Shown: positions 59,148-60,826 of the stretch, in pieces
Layout: each line of letters begins with the position of its first letter
Position numbering within the stretch: the stretch's first letter is position 1
NCBI GenBank assembly: GCA_934670175.1
Contig: CAKUOX010000009.1
Span: forward strand, 1-60,826
Direction of reading: 5' to 3'
DNA: 60,826 nt
Source: an uncultured Clostridia bacterium
GTDB lineage: Bacteria > Bacillota > Clostridia > Christensenellales > Aristaeellaceae
Position numbers and translations under genes: made by a program
The notes under the pieces: generated by a model
Seen by the model: the letters and a program-made list of their open reading frames with translations, nothing else
The model's database searches: none
What the model was told of the DNA's origin: nothing

Positions 59148-59591
59148 ATGGGAACGCTGAGAAAGCTGAAAATGAAGATGCGCCTGGATCACGACTGGCA
59201 CAAGACGCTGGTTCGCGGTTCCAGAAATGAAATCCTGATCGACGTGGACGGCGACAAACAGCCGGACGTGGCGATTCTGGATACCACCGGCAATGGCGAT
59301 ATCGATACCGTTGCAGTGGATCTGACCGGCGACGGCGAATTCAACCTCTACATCAGTGATACCGATGGCAATGGCATACCGGATCTCGTCTTGCTGGATG
59401 AGGACGGGACCGGCGATATTCAGGTGCTCGGTATGGGGCATGAGGTTGAAAATGCGGTACTGACGGCGGCGAACGCGGTGCGCATGGCCGTTATAGCCGG
59501 CGATTACCTGAGCGCGGCACTGGATGAGGCGCTGGACGAGCTGGACCATGAGGTCAAGCTGGCGCGCAGGCAGTTGAAAAAGCTCAGGTGA
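59148..59591 (+). CDS. Protein with five 13-residue Asp/Gly calcium-loop-like repeats
   Basis: A 147-residue protein without signal peptide. After a basic N-terminus, five loops of the form D-x-[D/T/E]-G-[D/N/T]-[G/K] begin at residues 32, 45, 58, 71 and 84, exactly 13 residues apart, with hydrophobic strands between them. This resembles EF-hand-like or thrombospondin-3/FG-GAP-type calcium loops. The C-terminal 45 residues are helical and charged. GAAAGGAAG precedes the ATG; a TATAAT at 59095-59100 may be its -10. Function unknown. It could be a cytoplasmic metal buffer. Confidence 0.75.
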   Translation: MGTLRKLKMKMRLDHDWHKTLVRGSRNEILIDVDGDKQPDVAILDTTGNGDIDTVAVDLTGDGEFNLYISDTDGNGIPDLVLLDEDGTGDIQVLGMGHEVENAVLTAANAVRMAVIAGDYLSAALDEALDELDHEVKLARRQLKKLR

Positions 59592-59606
59592 AATATCTCA
59601 TACATT

Positions 59607-59643
59607 AAAAGGGCGGACGCATTTTGCGGCCGCCCTTTTTTCT
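59607..59643 (+). terminator. Terminator after the repeat protein
   Basis: AAAAGGGCGG pairs with CCGCCCTTTT around a 13-base loop, followed by a T-run (59634-59641). A clear rho-independent terminator for the plus-strand gene, and possibly for the convergent gene as well. Confidence 0.85.
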
Positions 59644-59660
59644 ATTCCTCTTCGATCAGT

Positions 59661-60434
59661 TTATAGTACGCCTTCGGTATTCTCATCAAGGCATAAAAAC
59701 CCACAAGCTCCGAATCCGAACGTGCCTTCGGGAAATTCGTATTTAACAGCCGGAAAAACTGTACAGTTACCGCAATAGTGCAACCGCTCAGAAGCTTCCT
59801 TATAGACCTTTGGCGTGAGTATCATACAATCAAAAACATAGTGCTGCGTCGACGGGGATCCTGCGATTGGCCAGAGCTGCGCATCACACACCAGCGCAGG
59901 GTCATTCTTTAATTCATCGATCGTCCTGTGGGTCCGAAAAAAATGTGCTATTGGAATATTGCTATTGCGATTCGGCGGTTGCTTGACAACTCGAAAACCG
60001 ATGTTCCAACCCGCAAAAAAAGGATCATCTTTCCATTCCGGCAAGACATCGTATAAATATACGCTTCCTGTTTCCAGATTCAGTTTCCTGCTGCGGATAC
60101 GCCTTTTTTTCGCAACCGGCTTGCGAGACAATTTTTCCTTAAAGCCGTCGATCGCATCTTCAGAAAGCACTTCCTGTACAAACGCATTTTCCGTGAAGGT
60201 CAGGGCTTTTTCCTTGATGTCTTCAGGCAGCTTACCTTCTTCGGCCAGCGTATCTGCAAGAGCGATCCACGCCAACGGCACTTCGTCCTCGGGGTCAAGC
60301 TCTTCCTCGATAAAGGCAATGACTTGTGAAATCGCGCTTTTGACGGAGCGGCATTCGATCAGCGATTCTGAAACCATATCGCGAATGTCCAGGGTTGTAT
60401 CGTTTTCATAAATATTCGTTCCCCATGCACCCAT
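59661..60434 (-). CDS. DUF4259-like protein
   Basis: A 257-residue protein that starts MGAWGTNIYENDTTLDI, the signature of DUF4259 proteins (GAWGT start), with a helical N-terminal domain (to about residue 100) and a C-terminal beta-rich part that has several Cys (YCGNC, FGACGFLC). DUF4259 function is unestablished; some members sit in immunity or phage contexts. Its DNA is noticeably AT-richer than the rest of the window. CAGGAGGG precedes the ATG. Confidence 0.75.
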   Translation of the reverse strand: MGAWGTNIYENDTTLDIRDMVSESLIECRSVKSAISQVIAFIEEELDPEDEVPLAWIALADTLAEEGKLPEDIKEKALTFTENAFVQEVLSEDAIDGFKEKLSRKPVAKKRRIRSRKLNLETGSVYLYDVLPEWKDDPFFAGWNIGFRVVKQPPNRNSNIPIAHFFRTHRTIDELKNDPALVCDAQLWPIAGSPSTQHYVFDCMILTPKVYKEASERLHYCGNCTVFPAVKYEFPEGTFGFGACGFLCLDENTEGVL

Positions 60435-60496
60435 TAGATAAATCCCTCCTGTGACAACTGATAATCATCTGTGCTGAGCTGTAGATCAAGTACGCT

Positions 60497-60757
60497 TTGT
60501 TTCATACCCTATTAACACCGTCATGCGCTTTTTTGAATTCGCGCACGGTCTACCTGATCGGGCACGTTATAGGCGTTCTGAGTCCGGAAAGCATCGCGAC
60601 GGAAGCAAATGTGAAGAGGTATCTGGCAATTCACGGGGATGGGAAAACTAAAGCAGAATGGTGGCGCTGCATCGTTCAATGTGCAGGCAGTAATAACTTA
60701 CGCTTTGTCCATTCCCCGGGCACTCAACTTTTTTACAAACCGGCTTCCTGCGCGTAA
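60497..60757 (+). CDS. Hypothetical short protein, doubtful
   Basis: An 86-residue frame with no recognisable family, no clear ribosome site, and an overlap of 25 bases with the minus-strand partial frame at the window end. A Trp-rich segment (KTKAEWWRCIVQC) is the only distinctive feature. It may be a decayed gene remnant. Confidence 0.2.
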   Translation: MFHTLLTPSCAFLNSRTVYLIGHVIGVLSPESIATEANVKRYLAIHGDGKTKAEWWRCIVQCAGSNNLRFVHSPGTQLFYKPASCA

Positions 60758-60826
60758 TGATAGGTAATCCCCAGCGGCCCGGTGCTTGTGACGAGCGTCA
60801 CCTCGTCGCCGACCTGAAGGGTATCG
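60733..60826 (-). CDS. C-terminal fragment of an unidentified protein
   Basis: A minus-strand frame enters from the right edge and ends at TAA (60733-60735), giving 30 residues. The sequence LQVGDEVTLVTSTGPLGIT resembles a small beta-barrel such as the C-terminal domain of alanine racemase, but the piece is too short to assign. Confidence 0.4.
   Translation of the reverse strand, partial: DTLQVGDEVTLVTSTGPLGITYHYAQEAGL

Noticed and set aside
1..60826. CRISPR arrays, transposases, integrases or phage genes
   Set aside because: I saw no regularly spaced repeats, no DDE or serine/tyrosine recombinase motifs and no structural phage genes; negative result by eye only.

Overview
The window looks like a chromosomal contig from an anaerobic Firmicute of class Clostridia, probably a gut or rumen lineage near the Christensenellales. 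The evidence is the high-GC codon use, Shine-Dalgarno-led starts with some GTG/TTG, a T-box, an L10 leader, an Rrf2-nifS-nifU iron-sulfur operon, a clostridial-type HflX, DUF6179/DUF6323-like genes, and a corrinoid methyl-transfer module. The taxon is inferred from gene content only. A gene fragment is cut at each end of the window.

Left part (1-31 kb), mostly housekeeping and central metabolism: a DUF6323/DUF6179-like pair; a lysophospholipase-like hydrolase; L-fucose isomerase divergent from an AraC regulator; galM, a transaldolase-family gene and a flavodoxin-family gene; two ribosomal/translation operons in unusual order (rplJ-rplL first, with an L10 leader, then rpmG-secE-nusG-rplK-rplA from its own promoter); bioY; a CAT-like acetyltransferase; an orphan sugar ABC ATPase; a hairpin-rich intergenic element; an HdeD-like protein; rrf2-nifS-nifU; hflX with a JAMM-like N-terminal domain; a MATE exporter; a phosphoesterase-ktrB-ktrA operon; a sodium:alanine/glycine symporter behind a T-box whose specifier reads as glycine (GGC); an E2-like acyltransferase coupled to an acyl-CoA ligase; and tRNA-Leu(CAA).

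Middle part (31.5-46.5 kb), a catabolic locus around one LacI-family regulator. Leftward run a two-subunit transketolase and a VOC protein. Rightward run a BenE-like permease, two zinc alcohol dehydrogenases, a TRAP transporter (P, Q, M), a KduD-like SDR, and a complete MtvA/MtvC/MtvB-type corrinoid methyltransferase set, then a 49-residue protein and a DUF1638 protein. Three closely matching palindromes of the form TGATTkCGmAATCA flank the regulator, and two of them lie just downstream of the -10 boxes of the two divergent operons. I read this as a regulon that imports a methoxylated compound (sugar acid or aromatic), moves its methyl group to tetrahydrofolate, and processes the carbon skeleton through dehydrogenases and the transketolase.

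Right part (46.4-58 kb), a tightly packed leftward array: a MATE exporter, four class I methyltransferases, three alpha/beta hydrolases, one GNAT acetyltransferase, two related small membrane proteins and four paralogues of the ATC-hydrolase family, with a divergent LysR regulator at its head. No described pathway that I know has this composition. Three of its genes carry apparent frameshifts, so the array may be decaying or the assembly may contain small indels. The last 1.9 kb holds a protein with five 13-residue calcium-loop-like repeats, a DUF4259-like protein in AT-richer DNA, and unassigned fragments.
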